Assembly: GCA_964518575.1 (NCBI GenBank)
Contig: CAZFGW010000002.1
Span: 1 to 64,000 of the forward strand
Direction of reading: 5' to 3'
Length of the DNA stretch: 64,000 bases
Source of the DNA: MGBC163016 sp964518575
GTDB taxonomy: Bacteria; Actinomycetota; Coriobacteriia; Coriobacteriales; Eggerthellaceae
Part shown: piece after piece, positions 7,337 through 15,923 of the stretch
How the letters are laid out: each line of letters starts with the position of its first letter
Numbering within the stretch: the stretch's first letter is position 1
Made by a program: the position numbers and the translations under genes
Notes under the pieces: generated by a model
Database searches by the model: none
The model's input: only the letters and a program-made list of their open reading frames with translations
What the model was told of the DNA's origin: nothing

Positions 7337-8479
7337 ATGACGAAACGAAAGACACGAAAAGGAAGGAAGCTGCTCGGGTTGGGCATGTGTGCCTTTGTGC
7401 TCGTCTGCGGACTGTTTGGGATGATCGGCTGTACGGCGCAGGGATCGGGTGAGCAGTCAAGAACGGGCGCGCAATCAAGTGTGGACAAGGCATCCATAGA
7501 GCGCACATTCGTTGATTCGCTGGGTAGAACGGTTGAACTTCCGCAAGAGCTTGAGCGAGTGGCGCCATCTGGCTTTACCGCCCAGCAAGTGCTTCTCACG
7601 ATCGCACCGGAAAAGATGGTCGGATTGTCGCAGGCGCTTAATGATGCGCAGATTAAGATTTTCGGCGAATCGTTCAGGGATATGCCGGTGTTAGGCGCTG
7701 TGCTCGGCGCCACTGACAGTATGAATCGCGAGGCGATAGCCGAGGCTGCACCGCAAGTGATCATCGATACTGGTGAGGCGAAGAAGGGTGTGGCGGAGGA
7801 TCTTGATGCTTTGCAGGAGCAAATTGGTATTCCGTGCGTCTTCATCGAGACAACCTTGGATAAGTACGGATCAGGGTATGAAACGCTCGGAGAATTGCTT
7901 GGTGACGAGGAGCGCGGAAGTGAGATCGGCACCTACTTGCAACATGCCTATGATGATGTCAAGGATGTTATGGCGAACATTCCTGATGATGAGCGGGCGT
8001 CTCTTGCATACATTGTTGGAGATACTGGTCTCAACGCGATAGCAAAAACGTCGTTTCAAGGGCAAGTTGTCGATTTGGTAGCCAACAACGTCGTTGTTGT
8101 GGAGAAGGCATCCGGTAAAGGCGATGGCAATGAGATCAGCCTTGAGCAGATGGCGCTTTGGAATCCCGAGGTCGTTGTTTTCCAGAAGCAAAGTGCTTTC
8201 GATGTGGCAGCAACAGATCCCGCATGGCAGACGATTGCCGGTATTGCGCAAGGCAAGCAGTATCTTTGTCCTGCAGACCCTTGGTGCTGGCTGAACAATC
8301 CGCCTACCGTGAATCAGATGCTGGGGTTGCAATGGTTGCCACGTCTGCTCTATCCCGATGCATTCGATGAGAGCATTCCAGATATCACCAAGGCGTATTT
8401 CAAGACCATGTATCATTATGATCTGAGTGACGAGGAGCTCTCCGAACTGCTGACTCATGCGATGCCTATGGGGCAATAG
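7337..8479 (+). CDS. ABC transporter substrate-binding lipoprotein (metal chelate type)
   Basis: A 380-residue periplasmic-binding-protein family member (TroA/FepB fold). The N-terminus is a lipoprotein signal: positive residues, a hydrophobic stretch, and a lipobox-like MIGC with the modified Cys at 32. Mature sequence starts with a Ser/Gly-rich linker, then RTFVDSLGRTVELP, the usual first strand of this family. Near the C-terminus PWCWLNNPPTVNQMLGLQWL resembles binding proteins that accept iron, cobalt or oxyanion complexes. Together with the two preceding genes it forms a complete importer. The NTPase and DUF364 genes nearby suggest a metal cofactor context. A strong terminator-like hairpin follows at 8504. 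Confidence 0.88.
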   Translation: MTKRKTRKGRKLLGLGMCAFVLVCGLFGMIGCTAQGSGEQSRTGAQSSVDKASIERTFVDSLGRTVELPQELERVAPSGFTAQQVLLTIAPEKMVGLSQALNDAQIKIFGESFRDMPVLGAVLGATDSMNREAIAEAAPQVIIDTGEAKKGVAEDLDALQEQIGIPCVFIETTLDKYGSGYETLGELLGDEERGSEIGTYLQHAYDDVKDVMANIPDDERASLAYIVGDTGLNAIAKTSFQGQVVDLVANNVVVVEKASGKGDGNEISLEQMALWNPEVVVFQKQSAFDVAATDPAWQTIAGIAQGKQYLCPADPWCWLNNPPTVNQMLGLQWLPRLLYPDAFDESIPDITKAYFKTMYHYDLSDEELSELLTHAMPMGQ

Positions 8480-8503
8480 TATTGAGGGCGAAGGATCCGA
8501 TCG

Positions 8504-8537
8504 ACATACGGGCGTATCCTCTCCTGCGCCCGTATGT
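8504..8537. terminator. Bidirectional terminator-like hairpin between convergent genes
   Basis: An 11-bp perfect inverted repeat (ACATACGGGCG at 8504-8514, CGCCCGTATGT at 8527-8537) with a 12-base loop lies between the convergent binding-protein and NTPase genes. There is no long T-run on either side, so termination is inferred from stem strength and position. Confidence 0.5.
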
Positions 8538-8568
8538 GCGAACGAGGTGCCTTAGCGCAAGCTCATTG

Positions 8569-9204
8569 TTAGGATGACTGCCGCGGTGTTGATGAGGAAG
8601 AAATATCGCTTACGCACTCCCATATGGCGCGCCTCCCCTCATCATCGGGAGCGATACACTGAATTGCCTGCCATGCGCCTCGCAAGCGCTCATATGCTCG
8701 TGGGACAAGGTCGGGGCGTACAACAGCGATTGCATGCGCAATGCGTCCATGAGGTCCACGATCGAGAAGACCGAGCGCATTCGAAAGACCTTTATGGTGG
8801 ACGAGTTCCAACGCACCGAGTTCATCCACAATCAGAATCTGGGATTTCTCGTTCTCAGATGTTAGGTTAGACTCCCCCAACGCACGAAAATGCGCATTCA
8901 CGTCCTCGATGGCAGCATCATCGATAGCCCAGCCCAAATGCGCATCTCGGCTTTGCGTATCCTGTAACGGTATTTCGGATGCAGTAACCAGATCGCGCCG
9001 GTAGGCGAAATGAATCTGTTTGCGTGTGGGAAGGAGAACATTTTGGATACCCCGCTTTTCAAACGTTCCGTCCGGATGCTCGCTCCAGATTCCAGGCGCG
9101 ATTACGCCGATGCATTCTTTTCCCGATTTGCGAAGGTCCTTAATAAGCTGCTCGAGCCAGCGCGTTTTTCCTGTTTGTGGGGGAGCGCTCAACAAGAAGA
9201 GCAT
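8569..9204 (-). CDS. THEP1-like nucleoside-triphosphatase / P-loop NTPase
   Basis: A 211-residue P-loop NTPase. Walker A SAPPQTGKTR is at residues 6-15 and Walker B ILIVDELGALEL starts at 123, with the DE pair at 127-128. This layout, a short protein with Walker A at the very N-terminus and VDELG in the middle, fits the NTPase_1 (THEP1) family of small nucleoside triphosphatases, which occurs beside metal or cofactor genes in anaerobes. It is transcribed divergently from the DUF364 gene, sharing a 90-bp intergenic region with a 13-bp palindrome, so the two are probably coregulated. Its biological substrate is unknown. Confidence 0.75.
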   Translation of the reverse strand: MLFLLSAPPQTGKTRWLEQLIKDLRKSGKECIGVIAPGIWSEHPDGTFEKRGIQNVLLPTRKQIHFAYRRDLVTASEIPLQDTQSRDAHLGWAIDDAAIEDVNAHFRALGESNLTSENEKSQILIVDELGALELVHHKGLSNALGLLDRGPHGRIAHAIAVVRPDLVPRAYERLRGAWQAIQCIAPDDEGRRAIWECVSDISSSSTPRQSS

Positions 9205-9235
9205 GGAAGAGCCTTTCTATGAAATGGATCCTAAA

Positions 9236-9273
9236 ATTATGCTTATATAAGATTATACTGATATAAGCATAAT
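9236..9273. promoter_or_regulatory. 13-bp perfect palindrome in a divergent promoter region
   Basis: ATTATGCTTATAT (9236-9248) and ATATAAGCATAAT (9261-9273) are perfect inverted copies with a 12-bp spacer that contains TATACT (9254-9259), a possible -10 box. It sits between the divergent NTPase and DUF364 genes, where a dimeric repressor could control both. GCTTATAT...ATATAAGC loosely resembles ModE-type molybdate operators, but no ModE gene is visible here. The ribosome binding site of the plus-strand gene (GAAGGAG) is at 9282-9288. Confidence 0.6.
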
Positions 9274-9293
9274 ATGAAAACGAAGGAGCAAAA

Positions 9294-10064
9294 ATGACGT
9301 GGAAGCTATATGACGATCTAATCGAGGGCCTTCCTGGAGAAGTGCTCGTGAAGGATTTCAGTCTCGGACTTTCCTGGAGTTTTGTGGAAGCTGAGAGCGG
9401 AATGGGCGTTTCGTATACCTGCCGCGGCGGCGCACGCGGAGGGGTGCGCGATGATCTTCGTGGAAAGCCGCTTAAGGAAGTGGCAGCATTGGCGAAATCG
9501 TGGCGTTTCGAAGAGGCGACATTGGGAATTGCTGCGCTCAACGCGTGGTATGCCCAAAAAGAGCGCATCGATGAATTGGGTGCGCGCTATGACGATCCTG
9601 TCGATCTGCCGCAGGACGTTCGCCATAAACTGGATGCGTTTGAGATCGTGCGTCCGCGTGTGGAGGCGAAAGGCGATGCCCGCGTGGTCGTGGTGGGTCA
9701 TTTTCCCCATGTTGATCGGATTGCCGAATATGCGCATCTGGTCGTTTTGGAGCGGAATTGCACTGATGTGCTCGATACGCCTGATCCAGCCTGTGAATTT
9801 GTGATTCCTGAGGCAGACTTCGTTTTCATCACGGGCGTGACGCTGGAGAACAAGACTGCGCCGCGGTTGCTCGAACTTGCGAGCGAAGCGTTCGTCACGA
9901 TGGTGGGACCGTCTGTGGTGATGTCGCCGTCGCTCTTTGAAAACGGTGTCGACATGATGGCGGGAAGCATTGTCGTTGATCCCGATGCGGTGCGGTATGC
10001 GGTGATGTCAGGAGCGAAACTGCCGTTCGGTAAAGCCGTGCAAATGGCATGCATGGAACGATAA
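9294..10064 (+). CDS. DUF4213/DUF364 protein, putative heavy-metal chelation domain
   Basis: A 256-residue protein. The N-terminal half (to about 90) matches the DUF4213 pattern (WKLYDDLIEGLP, CRGGARGGVRDDLRGKPL, EATLGIAALNAWY). The C-terminal half is a Rossmann-like DUF364 domain (VVVVGHFPHV, FVFITGVTLENKT, MVGPSVVMSPSLFENGVD). DUF364 proteins are annotated as putative heavy-metal chelators and occur near metal transporters and corrinoid or molybdenum genes in anaerobes; no reaction is established. The position next to a FecCD-type importer and divergent from a small NTPase supports a role in metal or metal-cofactor handling. It has a good ribosome binding site. Confidence 0.8.
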   Translation: MTWKLYDDLIEGLPGEVLVKDFSLGLSWSFVEAESGMGVSYTCRGGARGGVRDDLRGKPLKEVAALAKSWRFEEATLGIAALNAWYAQKERIDELGARYDDPVDLPQDVRHKLDAFEIVRPRVEAKGDARVVVVGHFPHVDRIAEYAHLVVLERNCTDVLDTPDPACEFVIPEADFVFITGVTLENKTAPRLLELASEAFVTMVGPSVVMSPSLFENGVDMMAGSIVVDPDAVRYAVMSGAKLPFGKAVQMACMER

Positions 10065-10094
10065 CAATCTGCTTCGGTGCGTAATGTGTGTGCG

Positions 10095-11606
10095 CTAAAA
10101 CGTTTCGATGAGATCGACGAGTTCCTGCTTTTTGTGGATATCGAGCTTCGCGTAAATACGCTTTGAATGTGTGCGCACGGTGTTTTCAGAAACCACGAGC
10201 ATTCCCGCTATGCGCGCGACGGAATGACCGCGCGCGAGGAGCTCCATCACTTCCGCTTCGCGGGCAGAAAGACGGTAATATTCCTGGATGAGCGCCGCTT
10301 GTACTGAGATGCGGTCAGGAGCATCAGAGACATCAGAGACCTCGGTCTGATCGTTTGCCGCGCTGCGAAGTCGATCGGGCTTGAACGAGATGAGCTCGAT
10401 TGCGTCCTCACTGCCACGACCGCCGAGTGCGGAGATGAATCCGCCCGACCCGACGAAGTGCATGAGACCGAGTGCCCAAATGGCAACAATGGCAACTGCG
10501 GACAGCGGCGCGAGTCCCATGATATGCACCATCTCGACGAATGACCCGCCTATGAATCCAATGCTATGGAGGGCATACAGGGCGGTTCCTACAAATCCGT
10601 ATATGAAGATGGGGTTAATGCCGCGGTCGCGCGAAACCTGCGCACATTGCATCATCATGAGGATGATGGCGGCGGCGTAGACAGCGTAGAGGATGGCGGC
10701 AAGCCACTGCGTGTAGGCAACGGGCAGCAGGGGTACGGCAAGAAACGAGGTGATCAGGAAGGGGAAGACCACCCGGTATGCGCTCGTGATAGTGAGACGT
10801 AAGCCCTTGAACCGCCAAAGCCAAAGGACGAACAGGGCGGCGATGAGCATGCCCGCGGCGGAAAGCGCGTTCACATACACGCCGATGGTCGGGTCGGCGA
10901 CGGCGATGGAGCGCATGATACCGGCACAGAAGCCGACCGCTGCAAGACAGAGTGCGCTGCGCCAATAGTCTTTGATCACCTGTTTGTACACCTGCGGATG
11001 GTTGCGCGGCACATCCTCGAACATCGCTTGGGTTGTATCGATGGTGCGACTGTTGACCATAACGGCGAGACCGAACAGAGGCAGGAACACGAGTGGGATC
11101 AGGTAAGCGGTCACAGCTTGCGGGATCAAATAGAGGGCGAAGTAGAACAGGGCACCCCATGCAGTGCCCACCAGAAGGTTCTGGCTGCCCACATCGGAGT
11201 CCTGACTTGCGAAAAGCCGTTGCCAGAGCATGTAGAACCCCGCAGAACCGAGTCCGAGCAAGCCGCCTCCGACGAAAACGAGAATGAGCGAATATTCGGT
11301 GAAGTAGATTGCGGCAATAAGGAAACACCACCCTAAAAAGTACAAACCGCTGGTGAGTTTCACCAAGAAATGACGCGTGAATAAGGGGAAATAATACGCA
11401 CCGATCGCACTGGCGGCGTAGGTGGCGGAGAAAACGGTTGATTGTGCGAGGAAGAACCAGAAAAGGATCTGATGCGTTTGGAACGCCATGGGAAGGAACG
11501 GAAACACACCACCCCAGACTCCGGCAGCATTGATAGCCAAAAAGAGCGCGTAGCCGAGCGAAGCGCTATTGGGCATAAGCGTATGTATGAATGCGTGTTG
11601 TCCCAT
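10095..11606 (-). CDS. LuxR-type regulator with 12-TM MFS-like membrane domain
   Basis: A 503-residue protein with about 12 hydrophobic segments in the first 420 residues and a C-terminal LuxR helix-turn-helix (YRLSAREAEVMELLARG, then VSENTVRTHSKRIYAKL). Membrane-bound LuxR proteins of this architecture are abundant in Eggerthella-like Coriobacteriia, where they often adjoin molybdoenzyme operons. The start is placed at the ATG ending at 11606 because GTGAGGAG lies just upstream; an in-frame ATG at 11729 would extend it without such a site. It diverges from dmsA across 250 bp and probably senses a substrate or redox signal for that operon. That link is inferred from position only. Confidence 0.88.
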   Translation of the reverse strand: MGQHAFIHTLMPNSASLGYALFLAINAAGVWGGVFPFLPMAFQTHQILFWFFLAQSTVFSATYAASAIGAYYFPLFTRHFLVKLTSGLYFLGWCFLIAAIYFTEYSLILVFVGGGLLGLGSAGFYMLWQRLFASQDSDVGSQNLLVGTAWGALFYFALYLIPQAVTAYLIPLVFLPLFGLAVMVNSRTIDTTQAMFEDVPRNHPQVYKQVIKDYWRSALCLAAVGFCAGIMRSIAVADPTIGVYVNALSAAGMLIAALFVLWLWRFKGLRLTITSAYRVVFPFLITSFLAVPLLPVAYTQWLAAILYAVYAAAIILMMMQCAQVSRDRGINPIFIYGFVGTALYALHSIGFIGGSFVEMVHIMGLAPLSAVAIVAIWALGLMHFVGSGGFISALGGRGSEDAIELISFKPDRLRSAANDQTEVSDVSDAPDRISVQAALIQEYYRLSAREAEVMELLARGHSVARIAGMLVVSENTVRTHSKRIYAKLDIHKKQELVDLIETF

Positions 11607-11709
11607 GTTCTCCTCACTGAAAAGTATAGTGAACCGTAGGCGCGTAAATGGGCACAACTGAGAAGTAGTAAGAAACCCACGCGTCTCTGAGCGGGGAACT
11701 TTTAAAAAT

Positions 11710-11726
11710 TCACATGCTTTATGTGA
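11710..11726. promoter_or_regulatory. Palindrome in the luxR-dmsA divergent region
   Basis: TCACAT-GCTTT-ATGTGA (11710-11726) is a 6-bp inverted repeat with a 5-bp spacer. A shorter GCTA-TATT-TAGC lies at 11747-11758. Either may be the operator of the adjacent LuxR-type regulator. Confidence 0.35.
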
Positions 11727-11818
11727 CACGGAGAAATAAAAACCTCGCTATATTTAGCATAGGCCGATCCAGGAATCCGTGTGAAGGGAAAATACAAGAA
11801 TACGGTTACTTGGATCTC

Positions 11819-11852
11819 GAGAAAAGGGAAAAGGGAAAGAGGAAAAGGAGGA
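11819..11852 (+). promoter_or_regulatory. 34-nt uninterrupted purine tract holding the dmsA ribosome binding site
   Basis: Every base from 11819 to 11852 is a purine, with repeated AAAAGGG/AAAGAGG/AAAAGGAGG units. The last, AAGGAGG, lies 6 bp before the ATG at 11858 and fixes the dmsA start. The earlier units could act as standby ribosome sites. Confidence 0.6.
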
Positions 11853-11857
11853 CTCGT

Positions 11858-14278
11858 ATGCAAGATGTTGAACTGAGTCGTCGCACGTTCCTGAAGGCAA
11901 GCGGCGCATTGGGTGCGCTTGCTGTCGCGGGAGGCGGCATGGCCGCTGCTGACTCAATGTTCGGCGGCGGTGTTGCCGAGGCATCTGCAGAGCCGCAGGA
12001 GACGACCACATGGGGGCATTGCGCTATCAACTGTCCTGGTCGTTGTGCTCTGAAGATGCATGTGAAGGATGATGAGATCGCATGGGTCGATACTCACACC
12101 AGCCCCGACGCAACATTCGACACGCCCCAAGCGCGTGCCTGCCTGCGTGGACGCACCTATCGTCGTTGGGCGAACAGCCCCGATCGTATCAACTACCCGA
12201 TGAAGCGCGTCCAAGGCACCAAGCGCGGCGAGGGCAAGTATGAGCGCATCAGCTGGGATGAGGCGATCGATACCGCAGCCAACAAGCTCAAGGAAGTTAT
12301 CGAGAAGCATGGCAACGAAGCGGTGTATATTCCCTATGCAACGGGCGTTTCTGCAACCACATCGCGTCCGTTCAACCGTTTCCTGAATCTGGTGGGCGGC
12401 TATCTGAACTTCTATAACAGTTATTCGACCGCACAGATCTCATGCATCACGCCGTATATGTACGGTTCCAAGAACAACGGCGGCAGCTCGCTTTCTTCGG
12501 GCGAAGATGCCAAGCTGATTCTCTGCTTCGGCTCAAGCCCCACCGAGACGCGTCAGGGCGGTTTGACCACGCATTATGACTGGGTTCACATGCGTGAGCG
12601 CACCCCAGCGAAGATCTATATGATCGAGCCGCGTTTCAACGACTCGAATTTCGGTCATTCGGAGGAATGGCTCCCCATCAACCCCGGTACAGACGCAGCA
12701 CTCGTTGCAGCACTGGGTCATGAGCTCATCAAGAATGGTCAGACTGATGAGAACTTCCTGCATACCTACTGCGTAGGCTATGATGAGGAGACTATGCCCG
12801 AGGCATACAAGGGCAAGAATATGTCCTACAAGGACTACATCATGGGCACCGGTTATGACAAGGTGGAGAAGACCCCCGAGTGGGCAGCTCCCATTACTGG
12901 CATCCCCGCTGAGAAGATCCGCAGCCTGGCTGACGAGATTGCAACCACTAAGCCGCTGTACGTGGTGCAGGGTTGGGGTCCGCAGCGTCGCTCGAACGGC
13001 GAATGGACGAGCTGGGCGATCATGGCGCTGCCATGCTTGGTCGGACAGGTCGGTCTTCCGGGTACGAGCAATGGTACGCGTGAGGCACGCAACAGCCCGT
13101 CGCTCAATTCGCTGCCTGCAGGCACCAACCCGGTTCAGACGTCCATTCCGTGCTTCTTGTTCACCGATGCCATCGATCATGGGGAAGAGATGACCTCCAA
13201 AAACGCTGGCGTCAAGAAGGCTGACAAGCTCAAGACGGGCATCAAGTACATGATCAACTATGCGGGCAACTGCCTAACCAATCAGCACTCCGACATCAAC
13301 AAGGCTCATGAGATCCTTTCCGATGAGAGCAAGTGCGAATTCATTTTGGGTATCGACACCGTCATGTGCGACTCGATGAACTACTCCGACATCGTGTTGC
13401 CGGATCTCTTCCGCTTCGAGAATCACTCTCAGATCGCAACCGGTTCTGACTGGGGCTACATCCTGACCGGTACGCCGGCAACAAGCCCGAAGTTCGAGCG
13501 CAAGACCGCCTATGAGATGGCATCAATGCTGGCGGATCGCTTCGGTGTGAAAGACAAATTCACCGAGGGTAAGACCGAGGAAGAGTGGATCCGCGAGCTC
13601 TATGAGAAGTCTCGGGCAAAAGACGACAAGCTTCCCTCATATGAAGATATGCAAGAGATGGGCGTGTATACCCGCGAATATCCCCATATCGTGTCCATGA
13701 AGAAGTTCCGCGATGATCCCGTTGCCAACGCGCTCACCACGCCCTCGGGCAAGATTGAGATCTTCTCCGAGAAACTGCTCAAGGATACCAATGGTTGGGA
13801 GCTGCAGGACGGCGATACCTTAAAGGGTATGGACACGCTTCCCGCAATCCCGGTCTATCTCCCCGAATGGGAGGGCGTTGAGACCACGACTGACAAGTAT
13901 CCGCTTATGCTCTCCGGATTCCACTATCGTGGTCGTATCCACTCTTCGTGGGGCTCGATTCCTGAACTCAAGGAAGTCAACCCGATGGAAGCGTGGATCA
14001 ATCCTGCCGACGCAGAACCGCGTGGCATCAAGCAAGGCGACACGGTACATGTTGAGAACGACCGCGGCAAGATCGAGCTTTTGGCGAAGGTCACCCCGCG
14101 TGTCGTACCCGGAACGGTAGCGGTATCCCAAGGTGCATGGTGGGATGGTGACATCAAAAAGGGCAAGGATGGCGTTGATAAGGGCGGTTCGATCAACACG
14201 CTCACCACGCAGCGTCCCTCGCCGCTGTCCAAGGGTAATCCGCAACATACGGCCATCTGCGAAGTCAAAAAAGCTTAA
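11858..14278 (+). CDS. dmsA: DMSO reductase family molybdopterin oxidoreductase, catalytic subunit A
   Basis: An 806-residue Tat-exported molybdoenzyme. The twin-arginine signal SRRTFLK is at residues 7-13, before a hydrophobic, Ala-rich stretch. A [4Fe-4S] motif follows with Cys 55, 59, 63 and 95 (CxxxCxxxC plus a distal ACLRG). The segment NSYSTAQIS near residue 190 matches the DmsA/TorA group, in which the Ser of YSTAQ binds molybdenum, so an S- or N-oxide substrate is more likely than formate or nitrate. The C-terminal molybdopterin-binding region includes FHYRGRIHSSWG. The start at 11858 is chosen for its AAGGAGG and the signal peptide; an upstream extension to 11714 lacks both. It is first in a dmsABC operon. 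The exact substrate is unknown, since Coriobacteria carry many paralogs. Confidence 0.92.
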   Translation: MQDVELSRRTFLKASGALGALAVAGGGMAAADSMFGGGVAEASAEPQETTTWGHCAINCPGRCALKMHVKDDEIAWVDTHTSPDATFDTPQARACLRGRTYRRWANSPDRINYPMKRVQGTKRGEGKYERISWDEAIDTAANKLKEVIEKHGNEAVYIPYATGVSATTSRPFNRFLNLVGGYLNFYNSYSTAQISCITPYMYGSKNNGGSSLSSGEDAKLILCFGSSPTETRQGGLTTHYDWVHMRERTPAKIYMIEPRFNDSNFGHSEEWLPINPGTDAALVAALGHELIKNGQTDENFLHTYCVGYDEETMPEAYKGKNMSYKDYIMGTGYDKVEKTPEWAAPITGIPAEKIRSLADEIATTKPLYVVQGWGPQRRSNGEWTSWAIMALPCLVGQVGLPGTSNGTREARNSPSLNSLPAGTNPVQTSIPCFLFTDAIDHGEEMTSKNAGVKKADKLKTGIKYMINYAGNCLTNQHSDINKAHEILSDESKCEFILGIDTVMCDSMNYSDIVLPDLFRFENHSQIATGSDWGYILTGTPATSPKFERKTAYEMASMLADRFGVKDKFTEGKTEEEWIRELYEKSRAKDDKLPSYEDMQEMGVYTREYPHIVSMKKFRDDPVANALTTPSGKIEIFSEKLLKDTNGWELQDGDTLKGMDTLPAIPVYLPEWEGVETTTDKYPLMLSGFHYRGRIHSSWGSIPELKEVNPMEAWINPADAEPRGIKQGDTVHVENDRGKIELLAKVTPRVVPGTVAVSQGAWWDGDIKKGKDGVDKGGSINTLTTQRPSPLSKGNPQHTAICEVKKA

Positions 14279-14300
14279 CAGCGAGAGGAGGAGATAAGAC

Positions 14301-14921
14301 ATGACACAATACGCATTTCACTTCGACGGCACTCGCTGTACAGGCTGCAAGACCTGCGAGATGTCGTGCAAGGACTACAAGGATCTGAGCGTTGGCATTG
14401 CGTTTCGTAAGGTATACGAAGTCACGCTCGGTGAGACGAAGAAAGCCGATGACGGCACCTTCACCTCTACCTGTGTGAGCTATCCGCTCTCAATGTCATG
14501 CAATCATTGCGATGATCCGGCGTGCACCAAGGTGTGCCCGACGGGAGCTATGCACAAGGACGCCGAGACGGGTCTCGTGTCCGTTGATGCTGACAAGTGC
14601 ATCGGATGTGGATACTGCCATATGGCATGCCCCTACAATGCGCCGAAGGTTGACCGCGATAAGGGTCATTCGGTCAAGTGCGACGGCTGCGCAGAGCGCG
14701 TGGCTGCGGGCGAGAAGCCGGTATGCGTTGAGGCGTGCCCCGCGCGTGCCCTCGACTTTGGTCCGGTGGACGAGATGATGAAAGAGGGCGAGCAGGCGAA
14801 CATCGCACCGCTGCCCGACAAGTCTTATACCAAGCCCAATTTGTACATCAAGCCTTCCAAGGATGCGAAGCCTGCAGAGGATCCATCGGCGAAGGTCGTT
14901 AATCCCCTGGAGGTGATGTAA
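14301..14921 (+). CDS. dmsB: DMSO reductase iron-sulfur subunit B
   Basis: A 206-residue electron-transfer protein with four [4Fe-4S] motifs and all 16 cysteines present: Cys 13/16/19/23, 67/70/75/79, 100/103/106/110 and 127/130/142/146. It passes electrons from the membrane anchor to DmsA and is carried across the membrane by the Tat signal of DmsA, having none itself. The gene follows dmsA by 22 bp with GAGAGGAGGAG as ribosome binding site, and the anchor gene starts right after its stop. Length and cluster order match DmsB/NrfC-type subunits. Confidence 0.94.
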   Translation: MTQYAFHFDGTRCTGCKTCEMSCKDYKDLSVGIAFRKVYEVTLGETKKADDGTFTSTCVSYPLSMSCNHCDDPACTKVCPTGAMHKDAETGLVSVDADKCIGCGYCHMACPYNAPKVDRDKGHSVKCDGCAERVAAGEKPVCVEACPARALDFGPVDEMMKEGEQANIAPLPDKSYTKPNLYIKPSKDAKPAEDPSAKVVNPLEVM

Positions 14922-14922
14922 G

Positions 14923-15798
14923 ATGGAGATGGCTTTTGCAGAGATGCCCCTTGCTCTTTTCAGCACCTTGGCGCCTATGGGCGCAGGAGCATTCGTTATC
15001 CTGGCCATCGCATTCCTTGCGACAAAGTTCGATGGTGACACCCTGAAGAAGATCGACCGGTTCACCACTATCCCCGTTGTCTTCGTCATCGTTGGCTTCA
15101 TTGCGGCTTTCTTCCATCTGGCGAACCCCATGAACGCGTTCGGCGTGTTCGCGAATGTGGGAACCTCCCCGCTCTCGAATGAGATCGTTGCAGGCGTGGT
15201 CTTTACCGTGTTCATGCTCGTGTACTGGATTTGGGCTCTCACGGGGAAGATGTCCGATGGTGCCCGCAAGGGACTTGCGGCAATCGTTGCGGTTCTCGGC
15301 ATCATTTTCGCGTTCTTTACTGGTATGGCGTACATGATCAACACCATTCCTTCTTGGAATACGGCTGCGGGTCCAGTCCAGATGGCGGGCTTCGCGCTCG
15401 TCGGTGGCGCAGCGCTTGGTGTGCTCGTGCTGGCTCTCGCTGGCTGCACCGACGCGCTCAAGACCGGTTCGCTCAAGACGGGTACGCTCGCAGTGCTCAT
15501 CGTTGGTCTGATTCTGGGTCTCGGTGCGTTCGCCATTCAGGCAAGCACGGCGAGTGCTCTTGAGAACGCCCTGTTCAGCGGCGCAGATTTGGTTGCGGGT
15601 GCGATGATGATCATCGTGTGCGGCGTGATCTGCCTCGTGGGCACCGGCGTGTGCGACGTCTTCGCCGTACGTGGCGCAGGTGCGGGTGCTATGGTTGGTA
15701 TCAGCATCGGTGCTGCCGTGCTGGCGATCGTCGGTATCCTGTTGCTCCGCCTCGCGTTCTACGCGATGCAGATCTCAGTCGGACTCACCATTATGTAG
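14923..15798 (+). CDS. dmsC: DMSO reductase membrane anchor subunit C
   Basis: A 291-residue protein with about eight hydrophobic segments, matching the DmsC family, which anchors DmsAB and oxidises menaquinol. Family traits visible are LFSTLAPMGAGAFV in the first helix, IDRFTTIPVVFVIVGFIAAFFHL, and NPMNAFGVFANVGTSPLSNEI between helices 2 and 3. The ATG comes one base after the dmsB stop codon, so translation is coupled. The next gene on the strand is separated by a stable hairpin at 15824. A paralogous anchor is encoded at 16611. Confidence 0.92.
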   Translation: MEMAFAEMPLALFSTLAPMGAGAFVILAIAFLATKFDGDTLKKIDRFTTIPVVFVIVGFIAAFFHLANPMNAFGVFANVGTSPLSNEIVAGVVFTVFMLVYWIWALTGKMSDGARKGLAAIVAVLGIIFAFFTGMAYMINTIPSWNTAAGPVQMAGFALVGGAALGVLVLALAGCTDALKTGSLKTGTLAVLIVGLILGLGAFAIQASTASALENALFSGADLVAGAMMIIVCGVICLVGTGVCDVFAVRGAGAGAMVGISIGAAVLAIVGILLLRLAFYAMQISVGLTIM

Positions 15799-15823
15799 CT
15801 TGAGTCTGCCCAGTAGGGTATTT

Positions 15824-15879
15824 GAGGCTGGCGCGCCTGATATCATGGAACAAAACATGATCGGGCTGCCAGCCTCTTT
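15824..15879 (+). terminator. Hairpin between dmsC and the chaperone gene
   Basis: GAGGCTGGC (15824-15832) pairs with GCCAGCCTC (15868-15876), followed by TTTC. An inner ATCATG/CATGAT pair can extend the structure. It may partly terminate or stabilise the dmsABC message before the chaperone gene. Confidence 0.55.
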
Positions 15880-15923
15880 CGTTATGTGCATGCAAGGCAG
15901 ATGGGGGAGATGAGGAGACGCAT

